NCBI GenBank assembly: GCA_029204225.1
Contig: CM055109.1
Span: forward strand, 3,992,299 to 4,056,298
Direction of reading: 5' to 3'
Source: Diphasiastrum complanatum
Taxonomy: Eukaryota; Streptophyta; Lycopodiopsida; Lycopodiales; Lycopodiaceae
DNA length: 64,000 bases
The notes below the pieces were generated by a model. It saw nothing but the letters and a program-made list of their open reading frames with translations, was not told where the DNA came from and did not search any database. Positions 44,791-57,185 of the stretch are shown here, piece by piece (position 1 is the stretch's first letter; every line of letters starts with the position of its first letter). A program made the translations under genes and the position numbers.

Positions 44791-46174
44791 CTAAAAATAG
44801 TATTATGCGTATAACGACGATGCCAAAAATCTACAATAATGACATGTCAAATTGTTTACCAGGCCTATCAATTGCTTAAGTGGCAAATTTGCCAACAAGA
44901 TTTCCTCAGAATGCAAAATGCTTCTCACTATGTAATGTTAACTATAGCCTTCCTAAGGGGGAAATCGCATTTGGGAGGTATTGAGCACAGTCTCCATGGT
45001 AATCATTTTGTTTCCTACTTTCATACTTACAAGTACAATTCGGGTGCCCTTCATTTGGGTCAATTCTGGTAGCTATTGTCCAAATTATGGCCAAAACACT
45101 CAAAAGGCCTTAGAAAGATTGTTTTTGAACTGCTTTTTCAATTCAAAGAAATTGTGCCCTAAGTATTTAACTTTTTTTTTTGAAGTTGAAGAGTATTTTC
45201 CCTTTCAATTGTTCAAGTCCACCTTCCAAGGATTTTTATCCATTGAATCTCTTTCGCTATATCTCAGCCATTGATTGCTTGAAGAATGTACATCATCAAT
45301 TTTCACCCTACTAGAATCAAATGGCCAGGACTTCTCATGAACACTAAGACATAACCTTGCAATCGCTAAACACGCTGGTCCGCTATAGTGCCAACGAAGC
45401 TGGGCATGCTCGACCTACTTACCCTTTCTCGTCCCTTTCTTACCAAGGGTTCTTGGTTATGGCCGCCCTTTTGATCTTGATTCCTCTGGTTTTTCTCCAT
45501 GGTCAAGTACAACCTTCTACAAACTTAGTCACCCGAATTAGTCACCCTTCGCTAGTGATTTTCATCAACAAAAAAGTTATGCTGTAGCTCAATATCCTAG
45601 ATATAGTCCCCAAAAATCCTAGTTGATTTAGACCAGCTTTCACGGGCTTTTTATAGCCTCCCTATAAATATCTTGTGATTTCTTGCTCCATTGAAGTCGC
45701 CCTAATAGAAGCTATCAGCTAAAGTTTAAGACACGAAAAATGGTGTAGCATTCACTGCATTTAAAAAAAAAAAATGTGGCACCATTGCAAAATGACGAGT
45801 TCATTACTCAGAATTTCTCCAAAAGGGTGTGTCTTGGCATTAGTTGGCATTCTTTTAGTCCCAAAAATGCCTATCGACATTTCCTTGAGCTCCAAAAATG
45901 TCTATTGACATTTTTTTGAGTCTCAAAATTGTTGATTGGCATTTTTTCTCTGACTTTTTGAAGTAGGAATCTCTATCAACCAACAACAATTAGCAATTCA
46001 GACTTCTGCCGAATCTTGTATATTTTTGTAAAGTTTCTAAAATAACAATTCATTTCTTCAAACTGTTAAGTAGCTATGGAAGAGTGCGTATACATAGATG
46101 AATAGAAGTCCTCAAAAGTTAAAAATAGGTGAGTAGGAATATGCTAAGAACTTGAATGAAAGTATAGCACATGT
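44791..46174. other. Unassigned sequence, probably LTR-derived
   Basis: No recognised gene. A 76-codon forward ORF at 45357-45587 has a hydrophobic stretch (MAALLILIPLVFLHG) but no relative I recognise. ATAAATATC near 45665 could be an LTR TATA. At 45830-45950 short units around CAAAAATGYCTATYGACATT repeat three times. An A-run lies at about 45760. Confidence 0.4.
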
Positions 46175-47160
46175 ACTAGGGTAACATGGTTCTCCTTACA
46201 TAAGGGCTTTGTCGGCAAGCCAGCCAACATTTTTCAATATGATAAATGATTTCAAATTCTTTCTCCTGAACTTTCTCTTTTAGGAAAGGAAATTGTCTTT
46301 CAATATTCTTAATTAGCCTAGAGTGAAATTGTGGGTTCAGAAAAAGTGCCATGCAATTCTGATTGTCATAATGCAATGTAGTTGATCTAAGCTATTGAAA
46401 TTTGAGACCATGTAGTATCTTTTGAGCTAGATGACTTCCTTTACTACTTGAGTGGCTGCAACACGTTCAGATTTTGTGGAAGACAAAACATGAATTTATG
46501 CTTTTGGCTGTTCCATGAAATGGGTCCTTGTGTTAGAAAGCACAAATAGCCAGAAGTGGATTTTGTAGTATCCACATCTCTACCCAATTAGAGTCTGAAT
46601 AGGCTTCCAAGTATCCACTAATTTTTCATTGTAACACAAGGTATAATGCTTTGTGGCTTAAATGTACCTCAATACTCTCTACAAAATTTTCTAGTGTGGT
46701 AAGCTTGGATTTGACATATACTGGGATAATGTACAGATTGAAAAAGCAAGGTCAAGACATTTGCATGTCATGGCATATATGAGTGAGCCAATGATTGATT
46801 GCTAGGGGTAACTTGCACATTTTGTTTTGCAGCTTGCTCCTCTTCAAACATGTGTCGTTTGGTAGCTTGAAGCTTGGATCCATAGGTGAGTCTATGGCTT
46901 TGCAATTTTCTATGTCATACATGTGAAGAATACATTGATTAAATAATTCTACTGGCTTATGGTGATTCTTCTTGCGGTTCTATCCCCTGTGATTTCCATG
47001 CCAAGTAGGTAATGCATTGGCCCAAAATTTGTGTCTTAATGACTGCCTTGAAGGCTTTGGAAATTGGTTGCTTTGGCCTTCAAAAATTGTGCATCTAAAT
47101 AAAATGCATGTTTGGATTCACAATCCCAAAGGCTTTGTGTAGTTTCATAAATAGATCTAT
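46175..47160 (-). pseudogene. Copia RNase H and RT fragment (reverse strand)
   Basis: Reverse translation near 46180-46380 gives YDNQNCMALFLNPQFHSR and FLKEKVQEKEFEIIYHIEK, the terminal part of copia RNase H. Weaker matches to RNase H and the RT connection region continue up to about 47160 (for example KLHKAFGIVNPNMHF). Many stops; an old copy. Confidence 0.7.
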
Positions 47161-48290
47161 ATCATAAAAAGACATAAAAAGACATGCAAATGATTTGCCA
47201 GAAGCCACAAGATCTTGTGTTCCCAAGTAGGTCGGTGAGCCCTATTGGGATAGGTCCTTGATGCTCTACCTTGGTATGGACTCTTTATCCCTTCCTTTTT
47301 TTTGGGAAAATTACAATCGACACACCAAGCTCTCATCTAACTTCTCAAAAGTTTTGCAGGTGTTTGGAGATTCCAAAGTGCTTGGTCAAACTGGTTCTAA
47401 TCCTATAGTTTGAGATTTTTTTGAGCACTGCTCCAAAGGAAGTCTTTTAATCAATAGCATTCTAAAAAGTTTGATAATATACAATGCACCTAGAAATTCC
47501 ACCACCACACACCATGTACTTTTCCAAACATTATGAATGGTGCTGATTAATGAATAGTTTACCTACAAAATGGACTCCTAATTCTCAAATTTCAATGAAT
47601 AAAATAAATTAGATGATCATTGATGATGCACCAAGCAGCCGCAGCCGCCACAAAGGCAGCCCCTCCCTTTGGCCGCAATAACTTGGTGTGATGGCGTAAG
47701 GCTTTGATTCACAAAAACAAAAGCATATTCTCTATTTTGGAGTATTTTTCCTATGGCTCTTTGATATGTTATGCATTTCTCCTTGTGATCAAAAACATTA
47801 GTGTTAAGCAAAGAATTTGGGTTTTGTGAGTCAATGATTGATTATAAATAGTGTGCATGCAGCTGCTTTTTCTTCCAAGTTTGCTTTCAGGATTTGATCT
47901 GCTGCTATTTGCTTCTGGCCCCTGGGTTTGGCATTATATCTGAAATATCATCCACTGAGGAACCATGCTTGTGCTAGGAAGGATCATGATGTCCGTTGCA
48001 GATGGGACATCACGATGGATAGTATAGCGCGGAGACTGGGAAGTATCGGTAGAAGACATGATGAGCAAAAAGGAAATGTAAGACGCGTGAAAGTGTATTA
48101 GAAAGCAAGTCAAGAATTTTTGGAAGACTTTGGTTGCAGGAAAAATTTGCAAGAGCTTCGCTAGCACAAGTAAGGAATGAATCGAATTCAGCCAACTTAT
48201 AGGTGAATTTGGTGGGTCCATTACACTGAATACTAGTTTGGCTGATCAGTTCTGAACAAAAAATTGTAGGCATATATAGTATTGTGAAAT
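47161..48290. other. Unassigned sequence
   Basis: No supported gene. A CpG- and GCC-bearing stretch at 47630-47680 (GCAGCCGCAGCCGCC) stands out from its AT-rich surroundings. Small ORFs of 62-95 codons show no domain. Confidence 0.3.
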
Positions 48291-48896
48291 TAGGCTATAA
48301 AAATCTCGACGAAGGTTTCTGGAAATCTGAACCTATCAGGCGAATGTTTTCCAGGGCTGGCGAAGGATGAACCTTCGTCCAAGAGGGTCCTTCACCCATG
48401 TACTGTCATAAATGTTTTTTTCACAATTTGAATCTATGGACAACCTAATTTGGACATTTGAATATCATCTAACAGGTCGACAAAGGTTCATAATGAGCTT
48501 AAGGTGCTCGACGAAGGCTCCCAAAATGGCATATCATTGAACCTTTGCCTGACTCAAAAACTGGATTTTTCCTTGACAGGAACCTTCGCCCACCTCAAAT
48601 TAGATAAATCTAGAGTGGATGTATAGTCTGAGAGCTCAACAAAGGTTTCTGGTACTGTATAGGCCATATCTGACCAACTCAGTGAGTTTCTAAGTCATGT
48701 TTCATCAACAAATATTGTGCTTCCTTTTTCCCATGCTGATGACTTTTAGACTTTTGCCCATCAGTCTTTGCTCAATTTTTGCTTGTCTTTTTTATTTTTT
48801 ATTTTTTTTAACTGTCTTTTTTCAAGAAAACTCAGCAATTTAAGTACTGAAAACAAAAAATTGAAAAACAAATAAAATTAAAAAAAACCATTGAGA
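48291..48896. other. Gypsy leader-like sequence with GACGAAGGTT motifs
   Basis: CGACGAAGGTTTCTGG, GGCGAAGGATGAACCTTCG, GGAACCTTCGCCC and related forms recur between 48300 and 48660. A T-rich and A-rich stretch (48770-48885) precedes the reverse integrase end. Confidence 0.6.
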
Positions 48897-49850
48897 TCAG
48901 GCTTGCTGAACTGGCGGAGCAGGCTGCCAAAACTTGCGTAATTGGCTGTCATTCACCGGAGTATCAAATCGTTTTCCATCCAAGTGCTCAAGAATTACTA
49001 TGCCATAGTTCAAGATTTCCTTCACTTTATATGGGCCCTCACCGGTAAACTTCAACTTGCCCTTGATCAGTTTGGTTTTGTACATCAATGCAAGATCTCC
49101 TGCTTTCAGATCTTTTTTGTGCAATCGACGATCGTGCCATGCCTTGCAATGGACTTTCTCTATTGCTAAGGCATGAACTGCCATCAATCGAGTTTCACGT
49201 AACTTGTGCAATGCTTCATGACGGAGTTGTAAAGACTTATCATCATTTAATTGTTCCTTTGCGGCTATGCGTAAGGATAAGATTAAAAATTCAATCGCCA
49301 TGACAACATCTTGACCATAAACCGGTTGAAAAGGTGTTTGATTTGTACTATTTTTGTAAGCGGTTCTGAATGCCCATAACAGTGCAATAGACCGACTTGC
49401 TTCAACTGTCTTTGTCATAATGGTGCAGAGAATCTTATTGGAAGATTCAGCTTGGCCATTCCCTTTTGGGATAGTACGGAGTACTAAATCTGTGTGTAAC
49501 AAAAAAATCTTCCAGTAAATATTTTATTGTTTGATTAACAAAGTGTGTACCTCGGTCACTGACAATCTCGATCGAACATCCAAATCGGATTATAATATTT
49601 TCATATAGAAACTTGGCCGTAGATTTCGCATCAACAACTTTGACAACTTTGGCTTCAACCCACTTGGTCATGTAATCAGTTGCTACGATAATGTATTGGG
49701 CCTGAGATCCTTGCGCGGTAGGATGAATAGGACCAATATAATCTAGTCTCCATTTTTCAAACAGTGCTTGCGATAAAATCGGATGCAAGGGTCCATAATT
49801 CTGTCGAGTAGGCCGTCATGCTCACTGACAAACATCACATGTCTGAATTT
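48897..49850 (-). pseudogene. Gypsy integrase (reverse strand), decayed
   Basis: Reverse translation shows WRLDYIGPIHPTAQGSQ (first Asp), IVSDRGTHFVNQTIKYLLED (second Asp) and PKGNGQAESSNKIL (Glu), then the C-terminal part ending LEHLDGKRFDTPVNDSQLRKFW. A one-base frameshift near 49480 separates the core from its Glu. The order and WRLDYIGP fit Tat/Athila-type gypsy elements. About 200 bases further up (49850-50060) are a degenerate zinc-binding region. Confidence 0.9.
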
Positions 49851-50068
49851 TTATGAAGCATAGGCCACCAACAACCTGATTGAAAAAGTTTTCAAACAGT
49901 AATATCTGTAGAGAAGTGTCCTCCACCCATGCCATCATGTGAAAACATGATTAAATTTGGTACTTCATGTGGTAAAACACATCTTCGTAATATACTGTCT
50001 GATCCACGACGATACAATTGTCCTATAATTAATTGATAAGGTTGAGTCTTATGAATCAATTGTCTCTT

Positions 50069-51760
50069 CTATACTTTTGTCAAGGAGTCATTCGGTTGTC
50101 CTAGCATCAGGTATGCAAAAATATCCGCTGCCCATTCCAATACTGCTTCAACATGGAACAATGCAACATCTGGCAGTTCATCATCCACTTCAGTATTAAC
50201 TGGTGCGGATTCAATTCGTGAAACATGATCGGCTAGATAATGTTGCTTCTCCTTTCGAACCACAATTCAAAAGTCAAATTCAGTTAATAACAATAACCCT
50301 CTTGCAATACGTCTAGTATTGCACGTTTTGTTTACCAAGTAAAGTAACGGCTAGTGATCCGTATAGAATGCAAAGTGCATTTCCATGAGGTAGTGACAAA
50401 ATTTCGAACAGAAAAAATCATGGCTAACGCTTCACGTTCGGTTGTTGAATAATTCTTCTCCGGATCTATAAGCTGTCTGCTTGCAAATCGTATAGGATAA
50501 TCCTTCTTATAGTCACCTGGTTGTGTCAAAACTGATCCAATGGCATATTTTGAGGCATCCGTATGAACATAATATTCTATCGTCCAATCTGGAGAACGCG
50601 GTATAGGTGCTGAAGTTAATGTTTTTTTTTAACTTTTCAAAGGCTTCTAACGCCTCTACTATCCAAATAGGAACAATAGTCAGTTTGTGCTAAATCCGCA
50701 AAGAAAATAGTAAAAATTTGATAGTAGTTCACATGACCCATAAACACATTAACTCCACGAATTGTTGTTGGCGGTGGCAATTCCACAATAACCTTGATCT
50801 TAGAATAATCTGTGGCAATACCATGTCTCGATATCACATGTCCAAGCACAACTCCGTGGGAAACCCATATCTGACATTTTTCTGGATTTAGAGAAATCTG
50901 ATATTTGCGGCATCTTTCAAATACTTTTTCCAATCGATCCAGGTGGTCTGTATCTAACCTGGACTCCTCCTAGTTCATCCAAGTAAATTTCAAGGAATTT
51001 CTACAGATAATCTTTAAAAGCAGTTTGCATTACTCTTTGGAATGAATTTAGTGCATTACAGAGTCCAAACGACATTACTTTGTAAGCATAGGTGCCCCAT
51101 TCTGTTGCAAAAGCGATCTGCAGGTGCCTGGTTGTAACCACTAGATCCATCCAAGAAACTATAAGCTTCCGCTCCAGCAAGGAGATCCAAAATGCTTTCA
51201 GGAAAAGGTAACAGAAAGTGATCCTTCCGCGTCACTTTGTTCAACGCTTTGAGATTCACACAGATTCTCAATTTCCCATTCTTCTTAGGAACAATGACAA
51301 TTGGTGAAATCCATTCAGTATGATCGATCTCATAAATGAAATCGGCATCAAGCAATCTCTGAAGTTATTTCTTTATCAGATCTGAAACATTAGGATTACA
51401 TCGATAGAACTTTGTAACCTTTGGAACTGCATCAGGTACTAAAGGTATGGTATGTTCAATCACTGATGTCGAAATACCCTTTAGATCTTGATAATCCATG
51501 CAAAGCAATCTTGATACTTAATAAGTAACATGCAGAGTGCTTCATACTGTTCAAGATTAAGTTGTATTCCAACTTGTACAATCTTTTTCAGTTCTCCTGG
51601 TTCAGTAAGATTCATTGGTTGCGTCCTAGCTGGGCTATCGTAAACCTCTTTCGATTCTGGCACGTGTTCTTCAAGTTCACAATGCACTTTAGGTAACGTG
51701 ATAACCACATCATCCAATGTATAACGTTTAAAATGCTCGAGCATATCATGCTAGACTACA
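50069..51760 (-). pseudogene. Gypsy reverse transcriptase and RNase H (reverse strand), decayed
   Basis: Reverse translation from about 51740 shows the pre-RT linker (LEHFKRYTLDDVVITLPK). RT follows with FIYEIDHTEWISPIVIVPKK and RICVNLKALNKVTRKDHFLL, a polymerase site reading YLDE near 50970, and EKCQIWVSHGVVLGHVIS. RNase H follows with FASRQLIDPEKNYSTTEREA, then HYLADHVSRIESAP. Several frameshifts (near 51360, 51070, 50940, 50630 and 50330) and a shortening around the catalytic loop rule out function. Confidence 0.9.
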
Positions 51761-53410
51761 TCTGTTTGTTCCTTTTCGAAAGGACTTGTCTTGGATCTTC
51801 GCTTAGCCTTCTTAGTAGGAATTGATCGTGGAGGTGATGACTTCCGAGACGATGATGTCTTGCTAGAATTCTGACTTGTAGAATCATCCTCGACTTTTCC
51901 TTTGCCTTTATCCAATAAGGGTGGCACCTTCTTTGAATCAATCTTTCGAGGGAGATTTTCTCATTTCAAGATCGTATTATAATGTTGCTTAGCTTGTTTC
52001 TTCGTCATTGATCCTGTGATCCTGTCTTCCTTCAATATAACTTCTTTAGGTGATTTTATTGTCAGTTCATCAGAAACATTACGCACTCCAAATCTGGTCG
52101 GATCCATATGATTTAGAATATGCTCATCCGTAAGTTCAGCATTGCCATCATAAGTCAAGGCATGACTCACAGGAATGAGTTCATCTTCAATCGGATCTCG
52201 TATAGGTTTCGTTGATATCCAGACTACATTCAGCACATTTAGTGGAAATGTGATTGGTGTATCCAAAGTTCGATCTAATAAGAAAATCTCGCTCAAATTT
52301 GATTGATTATCTTGACACATATATCATGTTGTACAATCAATCGTTGCAAGAGCTTCATTCCAATTGACCGTATCCATTTGAGAATCATAATGAACTCCCA
52401 AATTTTTCTCTTGTCGGTCACAAGTGTGATTCGCTGTTGACAAATCGTCATCCTCTTTTTGAACTACTGGTTTTATAGTCCAAGTTGTAGGATCAACTTT
52501 AACTGCATGTTTATGATTTTCAAAAGTGATTTTTCCGGTACCCCAGTTATGAATTACTTGCACAACTCATGAACATGGACATCCCAATAAAACTCGGTAG
52601 ACATTTGGTGCTTCTGGTAAGTCCATCACTACAAAAGTAATGATGAATTGTACTCCCACAATTCTGACAGGTATATCTTCAACCATTCATCATGGACGAA
52701 CTGTCATTTGATCAGCTAGCTTAATAGCAAAAGATGCAGGCTTGATCTTTGTAAGGCCCCATTTTGCACATAGCTTTGTAGAGATCAGGTTAACTCCTGA
52801 ACCGCCATCTATCACGGTTGCTTCATTAGGAAATTGTCCATGCTGTATTGGAAGAGTGATATTCTTTTGTTCACTTTCCCAAGTGGCTCCAACATGGAGT
52901 ACTTCATTAGATTCTTCAAATCTAGCACAAAAAAGTGGCTCCTGATGGACTTCTGGTTTTTCTTGAGCTAACTTTTGCGCTAAGACTTCTCTTGCTTTTG
53001 GCACCAACTTCAGGAACTCTTCCAATGAGATATTGATCTTGCTAGACAAAATGTTCATGAGCAATTCTGTTTGCGGTGCTTCCAGTTCAGTCATCTTGAA
53101 GGGTTCTTCATGATGATGTAACTGATCATTCATATCCGTACGTGAATTTCTTGGAGGTTGCAATGGTGAAGAATGAACTCCTGCTGTTGCTTTTGCAGTT
53201 TCAAGCTCCTCTTCTTCTTGCATATGTTTAATCCACTGCCTTATATTCTGATATCTTCGTTTTTCAGTATTAAGATTTGGATTGACTCCTGATGCTGTTG
53301 GTATATCATTCAATGGTATAGAATCATCAGGTACTAGATCCACTACTGGTTTTTTCTACTTCTGTGCTCTGGTGACCACCATCAAGAGTGCACTTGATTT
53401 ATTCTGAGCT
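51761..53410 (-). pseudogene. Gypsy gag C-terminus and protease (reverse strand)
   Basis: A long reading frame of 217 codons (52690-53343) covers SGVNPNLNTEKRRYQNIRQW, QLHHHEEPFKMTELEAPQTE, FLKLVPKAREVLAQKLAQEK and the protease loop VIDGGSGVNLISTKLCAKWG. It continues past a stop and a frameshift with GKITFENHKHAVKVDP, DNQSNLSEIFLLD and ELTDEHILNHMDPTRFG, then a basic Ser-rich linker near 51800-51950. It is the best-kept copy of this gag-protease in the window and serves as the reference for 20521-22003. Confidence 0.9.
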
Positions 53411-54061
53411 ACTGGTCTTTGCTTTATTGTTATCAAATTTACAACTGCTATAGCTGGTGGTGGCTTCGGTCTTGTTGGACAGTCTTTATAGCAATGCCCA
53501 TAATCACAGTCACGACAAAATGGTACAAATTTTTATTTATTTGGACATTCTGCAACTCTGTGATTTTCTCCACATGCAAGGCATCCAAGTGGTGCTCTGG
53601 TCCAATTTCTAGAGGCTTGTTGTTGAGCAAAAACATAAATAGCATATTGTTTCGAAGATCCACCTGAAGATCCACATTTTTGATCAGTACCATAATTCCA
53701 TTGCTCAGCACTTCCGTAAGGTTCTGGTTCCATCAAATTGGCAGGAGGAGTGGAGTGCTTTCGTGGGGCAGGTAAAGCTAAACATTCCGGGTATCCAAGA
53801 GCAGATTGTCGAGGTCTTGCTGCTGGATTTCCTCTATATTGTGGTTTTCGATATCCCATTTGGGCATACCATTGCTGAATTATCCAAGGATTGAAGTTGC
53901 AAAAAGCAGTCTTATGGTCAGGTGAATTACACAGATGGCAAACACCGATTTCCATTCATTTTTTCAATTGAGGACACTCGTTCACTGTGTGATTTCCTGT
54001 ACAAATAGAACACTAGACATTTTTCCTAGTAGAAAAAGTCTTCGCAAACTTCTCAGGTTGC
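53411..54061 (-). pseudogene. Gypsy gag zinc-knuckle array (reverse strand)
   Basis: Four Cys-His boxes in a row on the reverse strand: CSICTGNHTVNEC (near 54000), CHLCNSPDHKTAFC (near 53930), CLACGENHRVAEC (near 53550) and CRDCDYGHCYKDC (near 53500). Three have CX2CX3HX4C spacing, one residue short of the retroviral-type CX2CX4HX4C. Stops near 53945 and 53535 interrupt the frame. At about 54062 the sequence switches to copia C gag. Confidence 0.85.
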
Positions 54062-54954
54062 ATAATTTCCCACTTGCCATTTGTCTTTTCTTTGTTTAAT
54101 CTCCTTCTATTTCTTGAAGCATTCATGCTCTCAGTGGCCAGGTTTGTTGCAATACCTACAATTTCCAGGTTTATTTTGTCTTGAATAGCTGCATCCTTGA
54201 CCTCGGCCTTGATTCCAATTGCCTCAATTCGGACTATCATGGATTTGCTCATGAAATTGTTGAAATGATCCCTGGCTTGAGTTTCTTCCTCTCGATTGAT
54301 ACCTTCCACGGCCAAATCTTCTACCTCGTCCTCTAACTGCAAGTGCTTGATCATAGCTCCTGTTACGATGATTCAAGTTCTCTTGACATTGCTCTTCTTG
54401 CAAAAGCAATCCACCTAGTTCTTCATAGGTTGGAAGATTTTCTCTTGTGGCTATACTCGTCACAAACATCTGATGTGACTCACTCAGACTATTCAATGTC
54501 AATTGCACGATCTCATGATCTTGTACTTGCTCTCCAACTGCTGCTAATTGGTCATGGATCTCTTTGATCTTCAGTATGTGATCGGCAATAGTTGCACCAT
54601 CATCCATCCGCAATGTATGCAACTTCGTTTTCAGAAATAGTATTCGAGATGTATTTGTCGTTTCAAACAATGCCTTCAATGTATCCCACGCTTCTTTTGG
54701 TCCTTCTAAATCTGAAATATAGGGAATAATTGCATCTTTAACTGATAGTTGATGACATTCTAGGCTTTTTGTTTTCTCCTATCAAATGTCTGCTGATCTT
54801 CTTCAATCACTGGTCTTGTCTCTTCACCTGTCACGATCTTGCATAGCTCCTTTTCCATCAAAATGTTCTTCAGTTTGAATTTCCAAACTGCATAGTTGCC
54901 GGCACTTTCCAATTTGCTTGACTCATTAAGAACACTCTCGCTTAGAGTTGCCAT
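54062..54954 (-). pseudogene. Copia C gag, N-terminal part (reverse strand)
   Basis: Begins MATLSESVLNESSKLESAGN at 54954, matching the start at 11265. A frameshift near 54760-54680 separates residues 1-64 from the rest, which reads LHTLRMDDGATIADHILKIK, HEIVQLTLNSLSES and ENLPTYEELGGLLLQEEQC. It keeps the segment around HEIVQLTLNSLSES that the forward copy lost. The gag ends before its zinc knuckle, at the join to gypsy gag. Confidence 0.9.
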
Positions 54955-55517
54955 TACTGGATAGATGAGTCTAGATCACAAAACTTATCACGCCACAGAA
55001 CTGTAAATTTTTGGTTGGACACCTGATATCGGTACGACGCGCAGGTGCACGACTGCTCGAGATTCTTTTTAGCTCACGTGCGTGGATCCAATATTGGTAC
55101 GGGTATGCGATATCGGTATGAAAAGTGGATGTACGACTGCTTAGTATTCTCTTTACTTTTGGCACGTGGATCCAAGATTGGTATGGATATGCTATATCTG
55201 TACGACGTGCAGATGTACGACTGTTCAGGATTTTTTCTACCTCTGGCGTGTCAATCCGATATTGGTACGGAAAAGATGAAAGGTAGAGAGAATATCAAAA
55301 CTTTCAGAGGAAATATTCTAGATTTTCCACTTTGCAAAGATTTTGAAATGTGTGATCGTTCAAAAGAACGAGATTAGTAATGTGAAAATTATGAAGCCTC
55401 CTAACTCTGAATGGCAGTACTAGACATTGTCTAGTGTGATTTGCGGTACTCCAAACAGACAAATGAGAGATTTCTTGACAAACCTCTCACACAAATAGCA
55501 CTTTCCACAACAACTCA
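54955..55517 (-). other. Copia C leader fragment (reverse strand) with three tandem repeats
   Basis: Reverse complement of the leader at 9868-11264 without the solo LTR. Three repeat units (starts near 55025, 55109 and 55192) carry GATATCGGTAC and TGTACGACTG motifs. At about 55402 a single copy of the ATTCA target marks the unoccupied site of the solo LTR. It is cut at 55517, well short of the primer site. Confidence 0.88.
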
Positions 55518-55915
55518 AAAGTACTGTAGAGTCTATGGAGAAGTCAATCCAGAAAACAAGTTGAAGCTATTTCCTATAACGCTTATTGCAGTTGCACAAG
55601 ATTGGTTTAATAATCAAGCGATGGAAGAACAGACTGATTGGGAGGTCATTAAAGCTGCATTGATTACACGCTTCAAACCAAAAAAGTTTCTTGAAGATCC
55701 TTTTTTGCTGTTGAGTGAAATCAAAATAGCAAGAATCGGGACCACAAGAGCAATACGCAATCTATGCTGTTGTGCAACAACAGTCTCAACAATGGGAAAG
55801 AGCACCACTAGGTTATTTTGGATGTGAAAAAAATCATCAAATAGTTGAATGTCCAAACAATGGCAAATTCACACCTTTTTGTCATGAATGTCGATATGGG
55901 CATTGTTATAAGGAT
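55518..55915 (+). pseudogene. Gypsy gag fragment with internal deletion
   Basis: YGEVNPENKLKLFPITLIA, QDWFNNQAMEEQTDWEVIK and KKFLEDPFLLLSEIK run up to TTRAIRNL, then the frame shifts at about 55760 into the knuckle region (GYFGCEKNHQIVEC). It is nearly identical to 41090-41470 and has the same deletion junction. Confidence 0.88.
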
Positions 55916-56135
55916 GTCCCTGATATCATAGAGGGTTGCTAGGATGTCCAAGCATCGTTAGTGGTCTGAGCAGCTCGAATATGGCTGATTTGAGAGTCCT
56001 CAATGTTCAGAGTGATCAAGAAAAATGCCTTGTCATCCCTATGTCTCCATTTGATGATGCTGGTTGCATCGACCTTAGGCTTGACCTTATTGCCATCAAG
56101 AATGTCCCACATTTCTTTGGCAAGTAGTACAACTA
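55916..56135 (-). pseudogene. Copia gag middle fragment (reverse strand)
   Basis: Reverse translation reads LAKEMWDILDGNKVKPKVDA, KWRHRDDKAFFLITLNIEDS and HIRAAQTTNDAWTSLATLYD, typical of copia gag. No start or stop; it may be the piece missing between the gag scraps at 43850-44264 and 44650-44790. Confidence 0.7.
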
Positions 56136-56229
56136 CTGTATAAACAACTGAGGTCTAGTAAATTTTTTGCTTTCAAACACTATCGGTCTATCATTTGTAA
56201 AAAAATTGTTCCTATCGCCAAATCACTTG

Positions 56230-57050
56230 CCTCAATTCTAACTACATAAGATAAATCTAGATCCGTGATCTATATAACAGGACATGAAACAACCATACAT
56301 TTGAGCTTATCAAAACATTCACTTAGTTCTTTATCCCACTCAATAGATGGACTATATTGACCGCTCTTCTTTTTCTTATTAACTATGTCTATTGTCAAAT
56401 TATAAAGGGGTGCAGTGACCTTTGCATTATCCTCTATAGACTTATAAAAGAGAACTGTAAGACTGAGAAAATATTTAATTTATCTAACTGCTTTTGGTAT
56501 CGACCACTCAAATATCATCTTGATTTTATTCTCGTCTATTTTCAACCCTTCAGGGGCTATCTTATGACCTAAATTTACCAGGTCATGCTTAATGAATTCA
56601 CATTTGGATTCTTTTTGAAAAAGGTTTTCTCTTCTAAGAATCTACAAGATAGTCTTGATATGACTTATATGCTCCTTAAGAGTCCTAATGTAAATGCAAA
56701 TATCATCTAAAAAATACAACTACGAAATGACCCATGTATGGACAAAATATATCATTTGTTGAAATGTCACAGGTGCATTTGTCAACCCAAAAAAAAAAAG
56801 CACTAAAAACTCATAATGACCGAACCTTGTCCAAAAATTAGTCTTTTGCACAACATTTGGATGAGGTATAGTTCGATGATATCCAAGTTCTGAGATCTAT
56901 TTTTGTGAAGTATTTAGCTCCACCTAATCGATCTATCAGATCATGTAAATGGCTTTTTTCAGTGAATGTGCAAACTACTGCTTTCTTCACTGAAAACTTT
57001 GCCAATTTTGAACTAAAAATTGGCAAAGCTTTCGACGATCATAACTTTGG
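56230..57050 (-). pseudogene. Gypsy RT fragment (reverse strand)
   Basis: Reverse translation from about 57000 contains HLHDLIDRLGGAKYFTKIDL (RT domain) and then, through frameshifts, a degenerate catalytic loop and connection region, ending in the same segment as 44256-44668. This copy extends further 5' in RT than the one at 44 kb. It belongs to a gypsy lineage different from the one at 48897-54061. Confidence 0.85.
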
Positions 57051-57185
57051 ATACATAGCACCTTGATCATATGATGTGACATGTCATGATTTAACCACTT
57101 CTCACCTCTGTTCCTCCCATAACAAGATTCCATGCAAATCTTCAAAGGTCAGGAGTCTCTTCCTTGATGCAGTGCCACTTACAAA
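57051..57185. other. Unassigned short interval
   Basis: Reverse gypsy or copia coding may continue weakly here, but no motif is clear. It borders the copia LTR at 57186. Confidence 0.3.

Noticed and set aside
45357-45587. A 76-codon ORF with a hydrophobic segment resembling a signal peptide
   Set aside because: No homologue or codon evidence, and it lies in sequence that looks LTR-derived with a possible TATA box nearby. A hydrophobic run alone is weak evidence.
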